Source: Hyphomicrobiales bacterium (lineage in GTDB: Bacteria > Pseudomonadota > Alphaproteobacteria > Rhizobiales > Rhizobiaceae). From it: a DNA stretch of 64,000 nt. The stretch covers positions 62,001 to 126,000 of the forward strand of contig UCAG01000007.1 of NCBI GenBank assembly GCA_900470285.1. The letters run 5' to 3'. The notes beneath the pieces were generated by a model. The model was not told where the DNA came from. It did no database searches and saw only the letters and a program-made list of their open reading frames with translations. The position numbers and the translations under genes were made by a program. Below are positions 1-9,700 of the stretch, one piece after another; within the stretch, counting starts at the first letter, position 1, and every line of letters starts with the position of its first letter.

Positions 1-2
1 TC

Positions 3-542
3 TATGCCGGTCTCGGCTGGATCGGTGGTCCGGGTCGTATTGATTTCATTTATGAATTCTCTGTTGAACCGACAACCGGCTTCCTGTTGCTCGATAGCGC
101 GATGCAGGGGCAATGGGATGCATTTGGCAATGCCTTTAGCCATATCATCATGCCTGCGCTCATTCTGGCTTTCGGTTCCATGGCCTATATCAGCCGTATG
201 ACCCGCGGTTTCATGATCGAGCAGCTCAATCAGGAATATATCATCACCGCCCGCGTGAAAGGCCTGTCATGGTCACGCACCGTCTGGGGACATGCATTCC
301 GCAATGTCGCCGTGCAGGTGGTGACGGTTGTGGCGCTGTCCTATGCGTTCCTGCTCGAAGGTGCCGTGTTGACGGAAACCGTGTTCGCATGGCCGGGTTT
401 TGGCCGCTATCTCACCAATGCTCTGATGGCAGGTGATATGAATGCTGTGGTCGGCTGTACGCTGATCGTGGGTATTCTCTTCGTTGTCATCAATCTGATC
501 AGCGATCTGCTTTACCGCGTCTTTGATCCGCGTACACGATAG
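3..542 (+). CDS. Oligopeptide-type ABC transporter permease (DppB/OppB family), 5' truncated by window edge
   Basis: Inner-membrane permease half of a peptide or related ABC importer. Only the C-terminal 179 residues are present; the frame is open from the first base and has no start in the window. It contains the binding-protein-dependent transport signature region (residues such as YIITARVKGLSW, the EAA-loop that docks on the ATPase) followed by the last membrane segments and the usual ending LLYRVFDPRTR. It is followed after 8 bp by the second permease gene, so it belongs to one operon with the two ATPases. The binding protein is probably upstream, outside the window. The substrate cannot be told from the permease. 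Confidence 0.9.
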   Translation, partial: YAGLGWIGGPGRIDFIYEFSVEPTTGFLLLDSAMQGQWDAFGNAFSHIIMPALILAFGSMAYISRMTRGFMIEQLNQEYIITARVKGLSWSRTVWGHAFRNVAVQVVTVVALSYAFLLEGAVLTETVFAWPGFGRYLTNALMAGDMNAVVGCTLIVGILFVVINLISDLLYRVFDPRTR

Positions 543-550
543 GTGCTCTC

Positions 551-1477
551 ATGACTGATACTTCTAACTCCGCACCTAACACTTCGTCATTCCGTGAATG
601 GCTGCTTGCGCCGGTGCCTTCTTCCGCCCTTCAGGCCAATGTGCAGCAATTGCGCCGCTCTTGGCTCAAGCTTCTGACCAACACATCCGCAGTTTTCGGC
701 CTGTTCGTTATTCTGTTGCTGGTGGCTGTGGCGATCTTTGCGCCTTATATCGCGCCTTATGATATCGGCGCCAATAACCTGGCCAATCGTCTGCAACCGC
801 CATCATGGGCGCATTATTTCGGCACCGATGAGCTGGGACGCGATATTTTCAGCCGTCTGGTCTATGGTTCGCGCATCACGCTGTATATCGTGACGCTGAC
901 GGCAATTATCGCTGCACCAATCGGCCTGATTGTCGGCACCACTGCCGGTTATATGGGCGGCTGGGTTGATACAGCGCTGATGCGTATTGTTGATATTTTC
1001 CTCGCATTTCCAAGCCTTGTTCTGGCGCTGTCATTTGCTGCGGCGCTCGGACCCGGCATTGAGAATGCCGTGATTGCGATCTCGCTGGCTGCATGGCCGC
1101 CGATTGCCCGTTTGGCACGTGCGGAAACACTAACTATCCGCTCGTCCGACTATGTGGCAGCAATCCGCTTGCAGGGTGCTTCCACCATGCGTGTGATCTG
1201 GCATCACGTTGTGCCGATGTGTATCCCGTCGGTGGTGATCCGCATTACCCTCAACATGTCGTCGATTATTCTCACAGCCGCCGGCCTTGGCTTCCTCGGT
1301 CTCGGTGCGCAGCCGCCAAGCCCTGAATGGGGTGCGATGCTCTCCAGCGGCCGTGAATTCATGATGACCTCGTGGTGGCTTGCAGCCATGCCCGGTTGTG
1401 CCATTCTGCTCGCCAGCCTTGCCTTCAACCTGTTTGGTGACGGTCTGCGCGACGTGCTTGACCCGCGTAACGGATAA
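551..1477 (+). CDS. Oligopeptide-type ABC transporter permease (DppC/OppC family)
   Basis: Second membrane subunit, 308 residues. An N-terminal cytoplasmic stretch of about 40 residues leads to a first membrane helix (about 47-68), then the periplasmic segment with the typical PPSWAHYFGTDELGRDIFSR motif of DppC-type permeases, further helices, and an EAA loop (SDYVAAIRLQGAS, near residue 200). The C-terminus ends GDGLRDVLDPRNG as in the family. The start ATG lies 8 bp after the previous stop. It should pair with the truncated upstream permease to form the pore. Dipeptide, oligopeptide, nickel or glycoside-type substrates are all possible for this family. Confidence 0.93.
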   Translation: MTDTSNSAPNTSSFREWLLAPVPSSALQANVQQLRRSWLKLLTNTSAVFGLFVILLLVAVAIFAPYIAPYDIGANNLANRLQPPSWAHYFGTDELGRDIFSRLVYGSRITLYIVTLTAIIAAPIGLIVGTTAGYMGGWVDTALMRIVDIFLAFPSLVLALSFAAALGPGIENAVIAISLAAWPPIARLARAETLTIRSSDYVAAIRLQGASTMRVIWHHVVPMCIPSVVIRITLNMSSIILTAAGLGFLGLGAQPPSPEWGAMLSSGREFMMTSWWLAAMPGCAILLASLAFNLFGDGLRDVLDPRNG

Positions 1478-1495
1478 GAGGAACGGATAAATCAA

Positions 1496-2359
1496 ATGAC
1501 CAAACCTCTGTTAGAAGTTGAAGATCTGTGGGTGTCTTTTCCCGGTGTTGACCGCTCAATCGATGTGGTGCGTGGCATCAGCTTTTCCATCGGGCGCGAG
1601 AAAGTCGGTATCGTAGGCGAGAGCGGTTCCGGTAAATCTATGACCGGCCGTTCGATCCTCAAACTGACCCCGAAAGCGGCGCAGATCAAAGCCAAAAAAC
1701 TGCAATTCGGTGATGTGGATTTGCTGGGTGCCAGTGAGCGTCAGATGCGCTCGGTGCGCGGCAACAAAATCTCGATGATTTTGCAGGATCCGAAATATTC
1801 GCTCAATCCGCTGATCCGTATCGGCGACCAGATTATGGAAGCCTACCGGCTGCATCATCGGGTGAATAAGCAGGAAGCCCGCCAGCGCACACTGACTATG
1901 CTGGAGGCCGTGCATATCCGTGATGCGGAGCGGGTGATGAACCTGTTCCCGCATGAGATTTCCGGCGGTATGGGGCAGCGAGTGATGATCGCGATGATGC
2001 TGATCCCTGAACCGGATATGATTATCGCAGATGAGCCGACCTCGGCGCTGGACGTGACTGTGCGCCGTCAGGTGCTGACTGTTCTGGACGAGCTGGTAAG
2101 TCGTTCCGGCACCGGACTGATGTTCATCAGCCACGATCTCAATCTGGTGGCGGATTTCTGCGACCGCGTGCTGGTGATGTATGCCGGTCGCATCATGGAA
2201 GATCTGCCTGCCAAAGAATTGCACAAAGCGCAGCATCCTTATACGCAGGCTCTGCTTGCCAGCCTGCCGCGTCTCGACCATCCGGTGGATATGCTGCAAG
2301 TGCCGGAGCGCGATCCGAGCTGGCTGTCAGGCGCGACCCTTAGCGGAGGTCAGAAATAA
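1496..2359 (+). CDS. Peptide-type ABC transporter ATP-binding protein (DppD family)
   Basis: First nucleotide-binding subunit, 287 residues, shorter than the roughly 325 usual for DppD. Walker A is GESGSGKS (about residues 41-48), the signature is ISGGMGQRV, Walker B is MIIADEP and the switch histidine lies in FISHDLNLV. The C-terminal oligopeptide-transporter extension is short, with a recognisable YTQALLASLPRLD motif. The gene begins 18 bp after the permease and its stop overlaps the next start by one base (TAATG), so the two ATPases are probably translationally coupled and form a heterodimer. Confidence 0.93.
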   Translation: MTKPLLEVEDLWVSFPGVDRSIDVVRGISFSIGREKVGIVGESGSGKSMTGRSILKLTPKAAQIKAKKLQFGDVDLLGASERQMRSVRGNKISMILQDPKYSLNPLIRIGDQIMEAYRLHHRVNKQEARQRTLTMLEAVHIRDAERVMNLFPHEISGGMGQRVMIAMMLIPEPDMIIADEPTSALDVTVRRQVLTVLDELVSRSGTGLMFISHDLNLVADFCDRVLVMYAGRIMEDLPAKELHKAQHPYTQALLASLPRLDHPVDMLQVPERDPSWLSGATLSGGQK

Positions 2360-3165
2360 TGGCGGATATTATGAATGAAAAGACTAAGCCGCTGGTTGAT
2401 GTGTCCGACCTGTCTGTCAGCTTCGGCAAGGGGCGCAAGCGCTCGACAGTGGTCAAGAAAGCCCGTTTTCATATTGCCCGTGGTGAGGCCTATGGTCTGA
2501 TCGGGGAATCCGGTTGCGGTAAGTCGACGATCCTGCGTGCATTGGCTGGCCTGATCCCGCATTACACCGGCAATTTCAATTTCGACGGTACATTGCTGTC
2601 CGGCGAGCGGGACAAGTCGTTCTTCCGCCGCGTGCAGATGGTGTTTCAGGATCCTTATGCCTCGCTGCATCCGCGCAAGATGGTGCATAAAGTGCTGGCG
2701 GAATCTCTGACCATTCACGGCATGGATCGCAAGGAAGAGCGTATCCGCGATGTGCTGACAGCTGTCGGTCTGGGACCAAGCTTCATGTATCGCTATCCGC
2801 ATGAATTGTCGGGTGGTCAGCGTCAGCGTGTGGCGATTGCCCGTGCGCTTATTATCGAGCCGGAAGTGCTGTTGCTGGACGAGCCGACCTCGGCACTGGA
2901 CGTTTCTGTTCAGGCTGAAATTCTCAATCTGCTCAAAACCCTGCGCCGTGAACGCGGTCTGACCTATCTGATGGTTAGCCATGATCTGGCGGTGGTTGCG
3001 CATATTTGTGAGCGGGTCGGTGTGATGCACAAAGGCATTATTCTGGAAGAACTGACGGCAGATGATCTGCGTCAGTCCCGAGCCAGTGCGCCTTATACGC
3101 AGGAGTTTTTGCAGGCCAGTGTTGAGGCCGTGGCGCATAATGAAGTTAAAGGAGCTCAGCTATGA
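2359..3165 (+). CDS. Peptide-type ABC transporter ATP-binding protein (DppF family)
   Basis: Second nucleotide-binding subunit, 268 residues. It shows Walker A GESGCGKST, Q-loop region MVFQDPYASLHPR, signature LSGGQRQRVAIARAL, Walker B VLLLDEP and the switch region MVSHDLAVV. It ends with the PYTQEFLQA motif of DppF-type proteins. The ATG overlaps the stop of the preceding ATPase by one base. Its own stop overlaps the ATG of the serine-hydrolase gene by four bases (ATGA), which ties transport and hydrolase into one operon. An earlier or later start is unlikely given these overlaps. Confidence 0.93.
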   Translation: MADIMNEKTKPLVDVSDLSVSFGKGRKRSTVVKKARFHIARGEAYGLIGESGCGKSTILRALAGLIPHYTGNFNFDGTLLSGERDKSFFRRVQMVFQDPYASLHPRKMVHKVLAESLTIHGMDRKEERIRDVLTAVGLGPSFMYRYPHELSGGQRQRVAIARALIIEPEVLLLDEPTSALDVSVQAEILNLLKTLRRERGLTYLMVSHDLAVVAHICERVGVMHKGIILEELTADDLRQSRASAPYTQEFLQASVEAVAHNEVKGAQL

Positions 3166-4163
3166 GTCATCAGCATGCAGTCAATCCGGCGGCAGAATGG
3201 GAGCGGGTGCAAAATCCTGCTCAGTCCGGTTGGTCTGAAGCAGGGCTGCAGGCGGTCGAAGCCTGTGCTGAGGGACAGGAAACGGATGCGCTGATGATCG
3301 TGCAGAGCGGCAAGATCATCTACACCTATGGCGATATTACCCATAAATATCTCTGCCATTCGATCCGCAAAAGCATTCTCGCTGCCTTGATGGGGCAGGA
3401 TGTGGCGGATGGTACGATTGATCTGAGCCTGACGCTTGAACAACTCGGCATCGACGACAATGACGGTTTGAGCGAAGTTGAAAAACAGGCAACTGTCTAT
3501 GACCTGCTGACAGCACGTTCCGGTATTTATCATGCAGCGGGTTATGAAACACCGTGGATGCGCATGATCAAGGAGAAGCGTCACTCCCATGCACCGGGCA
3601 CCTTCTGGTGCTATAATAACTGGGATTTCAATGCGCTGGGTACGATTTTTGAACAGCTGACCGGTAAGACCGTGCATCAGGCTTTTGAAGAGCGTATTGC
3701 CAAACCGCTGCAGTTTGAAGATTTTTCGCTCAAGGGCGATAAGCCGGATGGCTGGCACGACCGTTTCACCGAGAGCCGCCACGCAGCCTATCCGTTCCGC
3801 CTGTCGACACGCGATCTGGCACGTTTCAGCCAGTTATACTTACGTCATGGCCGCTGGAACGGTGAAGACGTGCTGCCTAAAGGCTGGGCGCAGGAATGCG
3901 TGATGCCTTATTCTGATGCCGGTGCGCGGGGCGGTTATGGCTATATGTGGTGGCTGGAGCGTGATGGTGTGTTTTTCCCCGGGGTTGTAACACCGAAGGG
4001 CACTTATGCAGGCTTTGGTGCGGGCGGACATTTTTGCATTACTATTCCGGCACTGGATATGGTGATTGTGCATCGGGTGGATACGGATATTGCCGGTCGC
4101 CAGCTCAACCGGCACAAATTCGGCCGCCTGCTGAAACTGATCTTCGACGCATTTCAGGGATGA
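3162..4163 (+). CDS. Beta-lactamase-fold serine hydrolase (class C / DD-peptidase family)
   Basis: A 333-residue protein of the beta-lactamase / penicillin-binding-protein-like hydrolase family. The catalytic SxxK is S67-I-R-K70, the second motif is Y151-N-N153, and a glycine-rich GAGGHF stretch near residue 285 replaces KTG, as in esterase or D-aminopeptidase-like members. No signal peptide is visible, so it should be cytoplasmic and act on an imported substrate. Its ATG overlaps the upstream ATPase stop by 4 bp. Together with the transporter this suggests hydrolysis of an imported amide, ester or D-amino-acid peptide. The exact substrate cannot be inferred; related proteins are often annotated simply as serine hydrolase or beta-lactamase family. 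Confidence 0.85.
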   Translation: MSHQHAVNPAAEWERVQNPAQSGWSEAGLQAVEACAEGQETDALMIVQSGKIIYTYGDITHKYLCHSIRKSILAALMGQDVADGTIDLSLTLEQLGIDDNDGLSEVEKQATVYDLLTARSGIYHAAGYETPWMRMIKEKRHSHAPGTFWCYNNWDFNALGTIFEQLTGKTVHQAFEERIAKPLQFEDFSLKGDKPDGWHDRFTESRHAAYPFRLSTRDLARFSQLYLRHGRWNGEDVLPKGWAQECVMPYSDAGARGGYGYMWWLERDGVFFPGVVTPKGTYAGFGAGGHFCITIPALDMVIVHRVDTDIAGRQLNRHKFGRLLKLIFDAFQG

Positions 4164-4183
4164 GGGAAATGCGGGAGGAGGAA

Positions 4184-5536
4184 ATGACGGTTGCCGCAGC
4201 TATTGCGCAGATTTGCACAAGGCCGGTAACCACTGCAAAAGCGCGTCTGCTGGCGCGCGATGCGATTATCGACACGCTGGCCTGTATGGTCGCCGGACGT
4301 GAGGATATCAGCACTAAAACAGTGTTTGAGGCTTTTGCTCAGACCGGCAGCACGGGAGAGGCGCTGCTGGTAACCGGCGAAAAATCAAGTCCGATTGTGG
4401 CGGCGCTGGTGAACGGCACGGCCGCTCATGCGCTGGATTATGACGATAATTTTCTGCCCGGTATGAGCCATGCTTCAGCGGTGATTGTACCGGCTCTGCT
4501 GGCTGTCGCGGATTTTGAAAAAGTGTCCGGTACACAACTGATTGATGCCTATCTGGCAGGTCTTCAGGCGCAGGCGCTGATTGGCAATGGTGTCGGGCAG
4601 GCGCATTATACTGCCGGATGGCATGGCACTTCGACTATTGGCAGTATCGGTACTGCCGCAGCAGTGGCACATCTGCTTGGTCTGAATGAAGAGGCAACAG
4701 CGCGGACAATCACCATTGCTGTCAGCTATGCATCCGGCACCAAAGGCCAGTTTGGTACGCTGATCAAACCATTCCATGCGGGTATGGCTGCACGAAATGC
4801 TGTGGAGGCTGCATTGCTGGCCAAGGCGGGCATGCAGGCACGACCTGACATTCTGGAGGGCGCACAGGGTTTTCATAGTCTGTTTGCCGGAGATCAGCGC
4901 CGCGGCTGGAAAACTGATATTATGGCCGACACTACAGATCATATTATTGAGACTGCAGGGGTGATGCCGAAGAAACATCCGTGTTGCGGTTCAACCCATC
5001 TGATTGTGGACGGCATACTGGATCTGATGCGCGAAAACGGTTTCATTGCAGAGGATGTGGAGAGTGTCGAGGCGCTGGTCGGTATCGCCAATTACCGCAA
5101 TCTGACTTATCCGCAGCCGGTTGATGAAATGCAGGCGCGTTTTTCCATGCAATATTGTGTGGCGAGAGCTTTGCGGGCAGGGCATTTGAGCCTTGCTGAT
5201 TTCACACCGCAAGCTGTGCAACATTATGCGGGAGATACGCTTCTGTCCTGTGTGACAATGCTGAGCTACAGCGCGGATGAAGAGCGGATTGCGCAGGATA
5301 AGCTTCCGCATGTTGTGACAATAAAATTACGTGACGGACGTGTGCTGAGGGCGTCGCGCAATTATGCTGCAGGCGGTTTGCAGGAGCCGTTTACCGATGC
5401 CGACCGTTTCGGGAAGTTCACGGATTGTTGCGGTGCATTGGATAATGCTGCCGGTATTTATGAAAATCTTCTGGCACTGGACAGCGCAAAAGACCTGAAA
5501 ACACTGAAAATATTGTTTAATTCTGCCACCAGTTAA
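4184..5536 (+). CDS. MmgE/PrpD family protein
   Basis: A 450-residue member of the MmgE/PrpD family, which includes 2-methylcitrate dehydratase, cis-aconitate decarboxylase and iminodisuccinate epimerase. Visible family landmarks are HALDYDDN plus MSHAS (near residues 80-95), GWHGTSTIG, KPFHAGMAARNA and KKHPCCGSTH. I chose the ATG at 4184 because GGAGGAGG at 4174-4181 precedes it; in-frame ATGs at 4160 (which would overlap the hydrolase stop) and 4169 are alternatives, and an open frame back to 4034 lies inside the hydrolase. No other methylcitrate-cycle gene (prpB, prpC) is nearby, so a role on the imported substrate is more likely than propionate metabolism. The 3' end overlaps the convergent LysR gene by 20 bp. 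Confidence 0.88.
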   Translation: MTVAAAIAQICTRPVTTAKARLLARDAIIDTLACMVAGREDISTKTVFEAFAQTGSTGEALLVTGEKSSPIVAALVNGTAAHALDYDDNFLPGMSHASAVIVPALLAVADFEKVSGTQLIDAYLAGLQAQALIGNGVGQAHYTAGWHGTSTIGSIGTAAAVAHLLGLNEEATARTITIAVSYASGTKGQFGTLIKPFHAGMAARNAVEAALLAKAGMQARPDILEGAQGFHSLFAGDQRRGWKTDIMADTTDHIIETAGVMPKKHPCCGSTHLIVDGILDLMRENGFIAEDVESVEALVGIANYRNLTYPQPVDEMQARFSMQYCVARALRAGHLSLADFTPQAVQHYAGDTLLSCVTMLSYSADEERIAQDKLPHVVTIKLRDGRVLRASRNYAAGGLQEPFTDADRFGKFTDCCGALDNAAGIYENLLALDSAKDLKTLKILFNSATS

Positions 5537-6443
5537 TATCTTTGGCGGCGAGTGCCGATGCGCGCCGCCAGAAACGCTCGGCATAATCCGTACGGAAGCG
5601 CTGGGAGCGGTAGACGCGGATTTCCACATCCAGATCATAGTCTTTAGCGCCTGCGCGTACCAGAATACCGCGTTTCCACTCATCCGGCATCAGGCTTTGC
5701 GGAATCCATGCTACGCCCTGACCGGACACCGCCATGGCTTTCAATCCGACGGCCATGCCGTTTTCATAAACCATATTGAGATTGAGGCCGCGACGCTCGA
5801 CAAGCGGATCGAGAACCTGCGCAAAAAATGTAGTGTCCCGATAACGCAGATATTCTGTCGGGAGTGTGTGGCTTTCCAGCCGGTGCAAAGCTTCGCCCGA
5901 GGCATCTGCCGCTGAAACCGGTATCACCTGTTCATGCCCAAGTGACAGATAAGGGAAGTTTTTCAGATCATCCATCTGACTGACTAACGGATGGGAATAG
6001 GTTAGCAGAAAATCACAATTGCCATTGAGCAATGTTGAAACATTGCCAAGAAAAGACGGGTGCGGATCAGAAAAACGGGTTCGGAAATTATCGCCGTTTT
6101 TTTCAATCTGCGCCATCAATGCCGGAAAGAAAGTCAGCGAAAGGGTATTGAGTGTTGCGAAAGACAGCACTTCCATCATCGGCGTGTAGCGTGCGCTCAG
6201 TTCGTCACGGGCATGGGTGAGAAGGCCGACCGCATCATGCGCACGCAACAGAAAACTCTGTCCGGCAAGGGTCAGACGAATGGGATAAGTGGAACGGTCA
6301 ATCAGCGGTACACCGACCCAGGCTTCAAGCTGCCTGATCCGGCGTGAAAGCGCGGATTGTGTAACATGCCGCTCATTCGCCGCGCGGGAAAAATTTAAGT
6401 GTTGTGACAGGCAGAGAAAATCTTCGAGCCACTTCAATTCCAT
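5517..6443 (-). CDS. LysR-family transcriptional regulator
   Basis: A 308-residue LysR-type regulator with an N-terminal winged helix-turn-helix (FSRAANERHVTQSALSRRIRQLE, about residues 17-39) and a C-terminal effector-binding domain. The ATG at 6443 gives the typical beginning MELKWLEDFL; a GTG five codons earlier (6458) is possible, and neither has a strong Shine-Dalgarno. It converges on the MmgE/PrpD gene with a 20 bp overlap of coding ends. It may control the transporter-hydrolase-PrpD operon, but the promoter of that operon is outside the window, so this is only inference from proximity. Confidence 0.9.
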   Translation of the reverse strand: MELKWLEDFLCLSQHLNFSRAANERHVTQSALSRRIRQLEAWVGVPLIDRSTYPIRLTLAGQSFLLRAHDAVGLLTHARDELSARYTPMMEVLSFATLNTLSLTFFPALMAQIEKNGDNFRTRFSDPHPSFLGNVSTLLNGNCDFLLTYSHPLVSQMDDLKNFPYLSLGHEQVIPVSAADASGEALHRLESHTLPTEYLRYRDTTFFAQVLDPLVERRGLNLNMVYENGMAVGLKAMAVSGQGVAWIPQSLMPDEWKRGILVRAGAKDYDLDVEIRVYRSQRFRTDYAERFWRRASALAAKDINWWQN

Positions 6444-6780
6444 AGATGCATTCCGCACTAAGTATGCCGCAGTTAAATGGTATCACTCAACGTCTGCGAA
6501 CATGTGACAAACTAAAAAATCCAGAGCGAGCGCGGTGGGTGCAATTAAATACAACTCGCTCTGGCACTTCATGTGTCTTAACGACTTGTTTCCTCTTTAG
6601 AATAAAAACCGGGCATGGTCATCCAAAATTTATGATACTGAATTAGTGATGCAGCATGTATTGTCACATCTGATCTGTAAAATGCTTTCTCTTCTGTTGT
6701 TCTGACAGCTTGCCTGACTTGACAAGCGTGCTCTGACAAGTTTCATGCTGAGTTCAAATTTAATTGACCGGAGAATCCCG
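6444..6780. other. Intergenic region between LysR gene and alpha-2-macroglobulin gene
   Basis: A 337 bp non-coding stretch, divergent between the two genes. It contains a terminator-like hairpin reading to the left (6514-6564, separate entry). A TTGACA hexamer at 6719-6724 could be a -35 element for the rightward gene, but no convincing -10 follows at 17 bp. I see no convincing small gene. Confidence 0.5.
6514..6564 (-). terminator. Terminator-like hairpin on the minus strand upstream of lysR
   Basis: Perfect 10 bp inverted repeat CCAGAGCGAG (6521-6530) and CTCGCTCTGG (6555-6564) with a 24 nt loop. On the minus strand the stem is followed by A and six T (6519-6514), the layout of a Rho-independent terminator. 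No coding gene on the minus strand lies upstream, so it would end a leader of lysR (attenuation) or a small RNA. Confidence 0.5.
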
Positions 6781-9700
6781 ATGTCGATGCGTACTGTCTT
6801 TGCAGGCCTGATATTGTCTGCTGCGCTTTCACTGTCTGCCCAAAGCTCCATAGCACAGACTGCTCAAAACGGAACAAGGGCGATTGAAACAACGCAAAAC
6901 GGTGATTATCCCGGTTTTGATTTGCGTACTGTTAAGGATGTCGGCCTTGATCAGTGTGAGGATATTTGTCTGAAAGATCAGGAATGCCGCGCTTTTACCT
7001 ATAATGTGAAGGCGAAATGGTGCTTCCTGAAGTCTGATTATAATCAGCTCAACGCTTTTGAAGGTGCTGTGGCCGGTAAAGTGCTTGATGCTGCCGCTGC
7101 AGAAGCGGAACTCGCCGCACCTGCACCGATTACCTTTGTTCCGGCCAGTGTTCTGGATGAAGCACGTACCTATCGTAATCAGTTGAACAGCGGTGAGAAA
7201 CTTTCCGGTGATGTCAGCAAATTATTGCGCGCTGCCCAAAGAAATTATGAATCCGGCAGTGTTTCTTCATCCGTAATCGATTTTGCCAGCATCGTGCCTG
7301 TTGCAAAAGAAAACAGTGCTGTCTGGATGGGCTTGAGCCGCGCGACACTTGGTTCGGCACAAAGCAACGATGCCAATTGGCAGATCAAGCGCGCAGCCAC
7401 ATCCTCAGCTATTATTGCCTATCAGCTCAGCCGTACGGTTTCCGATCGTGCTGAAGCTTTGAGCAATCTGGCGAAGGCGCTGGAATTGCGGGATAATTTC
7501 CGCCCTGCTATCGACAGTTATAAAGCCAGTCTTGCGCTGCAAAATTCTGCTGCGGTCAGTGCTGCCTATGAAGACCTGCGTACGCGTAAAGGCTTCCGCG
7601 TCGTCGATCATACGGTGGACAGCGACAGTGCCAATCCGCGTATTTGTATTCAGCTTTCAGAAACTCTGATGAAAAGCGGCATTGATTACGCTTCGTTCGT
7701 AACGGTTGATGATGCAAGCCCGAAAGGCCTGGAAGCGAAAGAGAAGCAAATCTGTATTGAGGGTTTGCAGCATGGTAAAAATTACCGCATCGGTGTCCGT
7801 TCGGGTCTGCCTGCCGCGATAGGCGAAATGATTGAAACGCCGGTTGCGCTGAATGTTTATATCCGTGACCGTGCGCCGACTGTGCGTTTCAACGGCGATG
7901 CATTTGTGCTGCCAAGCACCATGCGCCGCGGTATTCCTGTTGTCAGCATCAATGTGAAAACCATTGATCTGGAAGTTTATCGCGTTGGCGAACGGGCTCT
8001 TACCCAGTCGATGGATGGTATCAGTTTCTTCGGCCAGCTTGACGGTTATGCCACATCGCAGATCGTAAGCACGCTGGGTGAAAAAGTTTACACCGGCAAG
8101 CTGGATGTTGAGAGCGAGCTGAACAAGGAAATCGTCTCATCCTTCCCCGTGGATGAAGCACTGCCGAAGCGTAAGCCCGGCATCTATATTATGACAGCTA
8201 AAGCTGAAGGCGATCGTTCGGAATATTGGTCATCGCAGGCGACACAGTGGTTTCTGGTGTCAGATACCGGTCTTGCAACTTTTGCCGGTGAAGACGGGCT
8301 TAATGTTTTTGCCCGTTCTCTTGCAACAGCCAAACCGCTGAGCGGGGTGGAACTGCAATTGCTGGCGGCGAATAATGAGGTTCTGGGTACGGCAACAACG
8401 GACAGTGATGGTCGTGCAACCTTTACCGCCGGTCTGATGCGCGGCACCGCAGCGATGGCGCCTGCTATTCTGACTGCGCGCTCCAAGGGCAATGGCGATG
8501 AGGAAGATTATGTTTTCCTTGATATGAAACGTGCAGGTTTTGACCTCTCGGATCGTGGTGTAACCGGTCGTCCTGCTCCGGGTGCGCTGGATGTTTATGG
8601 CTGGACCGAGCGTGGTATTTACCGCCCGGGTGAAACCGTTCATGCTGCCGCGCTGGTACGTGACGGTGCTGCAAAAGCTGTTGAAAATCTGCCGCTGACT
8701 TTCTCCTTCCTGCGTCCGGATGGTGTGGAAGACCGTGCGATTGTCAGTACTTCACAGGCTGCCGGCGGTCATGCCGTGGACTTGCCGTTGGCAGACAATG
8801 CCATGCGCGGTACATGGACATTGCGTATCCTGAGCGATCCGAAAGCCACGCCGCTGTCTGAGAAACAGTTTCTGGTTGAGGATTTTGTGCCAGACCGCAC
8901 GGAATTTGATCTGACATCGGATGTGAAGGAAATCCGTGCCGGTGACGAGGCAGTGGTCAAAGTAGACGGCCGTTATCTTTACGGCGCGCCTGCTGCCGGT
9001 CTGACACTGGAGGGTGAAGTTAATATTCGCCCGACACGCACATGGGATCTGTTTCCGAAATATGTTTTTGGTCTGGCCGATGAGGATCAGCCTGAAGATA
9101 CACGCATCACGCTGGATGATCTGCCGGAACTGGATGAGCAGGGCAAAGCCGAGATTCCTGTGCTGCTGAATGATCTGCCGGCAACAACACAGCGTCTGAA
9201 TGCGGATATTGTTGTGCGCATGCGTGAAGGCGGCGGTCGTGCGGTTGAGCGCAAGCTGACTTTGCCGGTTGCATCTGACAGCGCCATGATTGGTATCAAA
9301 CCGGAATTCGACAGTGACAACCTGCCTGAAAACAGCAATGCACAGTTCTCGGTGATTGTCAGCGATGCTGATGGCAAGCGTGTGACGGAAGAAGGGATGG
9401 AATGGTCGCTGGTTAAGGTCGAGCGCCATTATCAGTGGTATCGCAGCGGCAGCTCATGGAACTATGAGCCGGTGAGCTATACGAAGAAGGTCGCCGACGG
9501 CACTGTTTCTGTTGATGAACAGACTGCAGGCAGCATTCAGGTGCCTGTGGAATGGGGACGCTATCGTCTTGAGATCGCGACCTCTGACCCTGACGGTCCG
9601 CAGAGCAGCATTGAATTTGATGCCGGCTGGTATGTTGAAGCACGTTCGACTGAAACACCGGATGGTCTGGAAGTTGCGCTTGATAAAGATATCTATAAAG

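Noticed and set aside
1556-3138. Long minus-strand frames across the two peptide-transporter ATPase genes
   Set aside because: Both ATPase genes have all nucleotide-binding motifs and overlapping starts on the plus strand; the antisense frames have shadow composition.
4034-4183. N-terminal extension of the MmgE/PrpD protein
   Set aside because: It would overlap the serine-hydrolase gene by 130 bp and lacks a ribosome site, while GGAGGAGG stands before ATG 4184.
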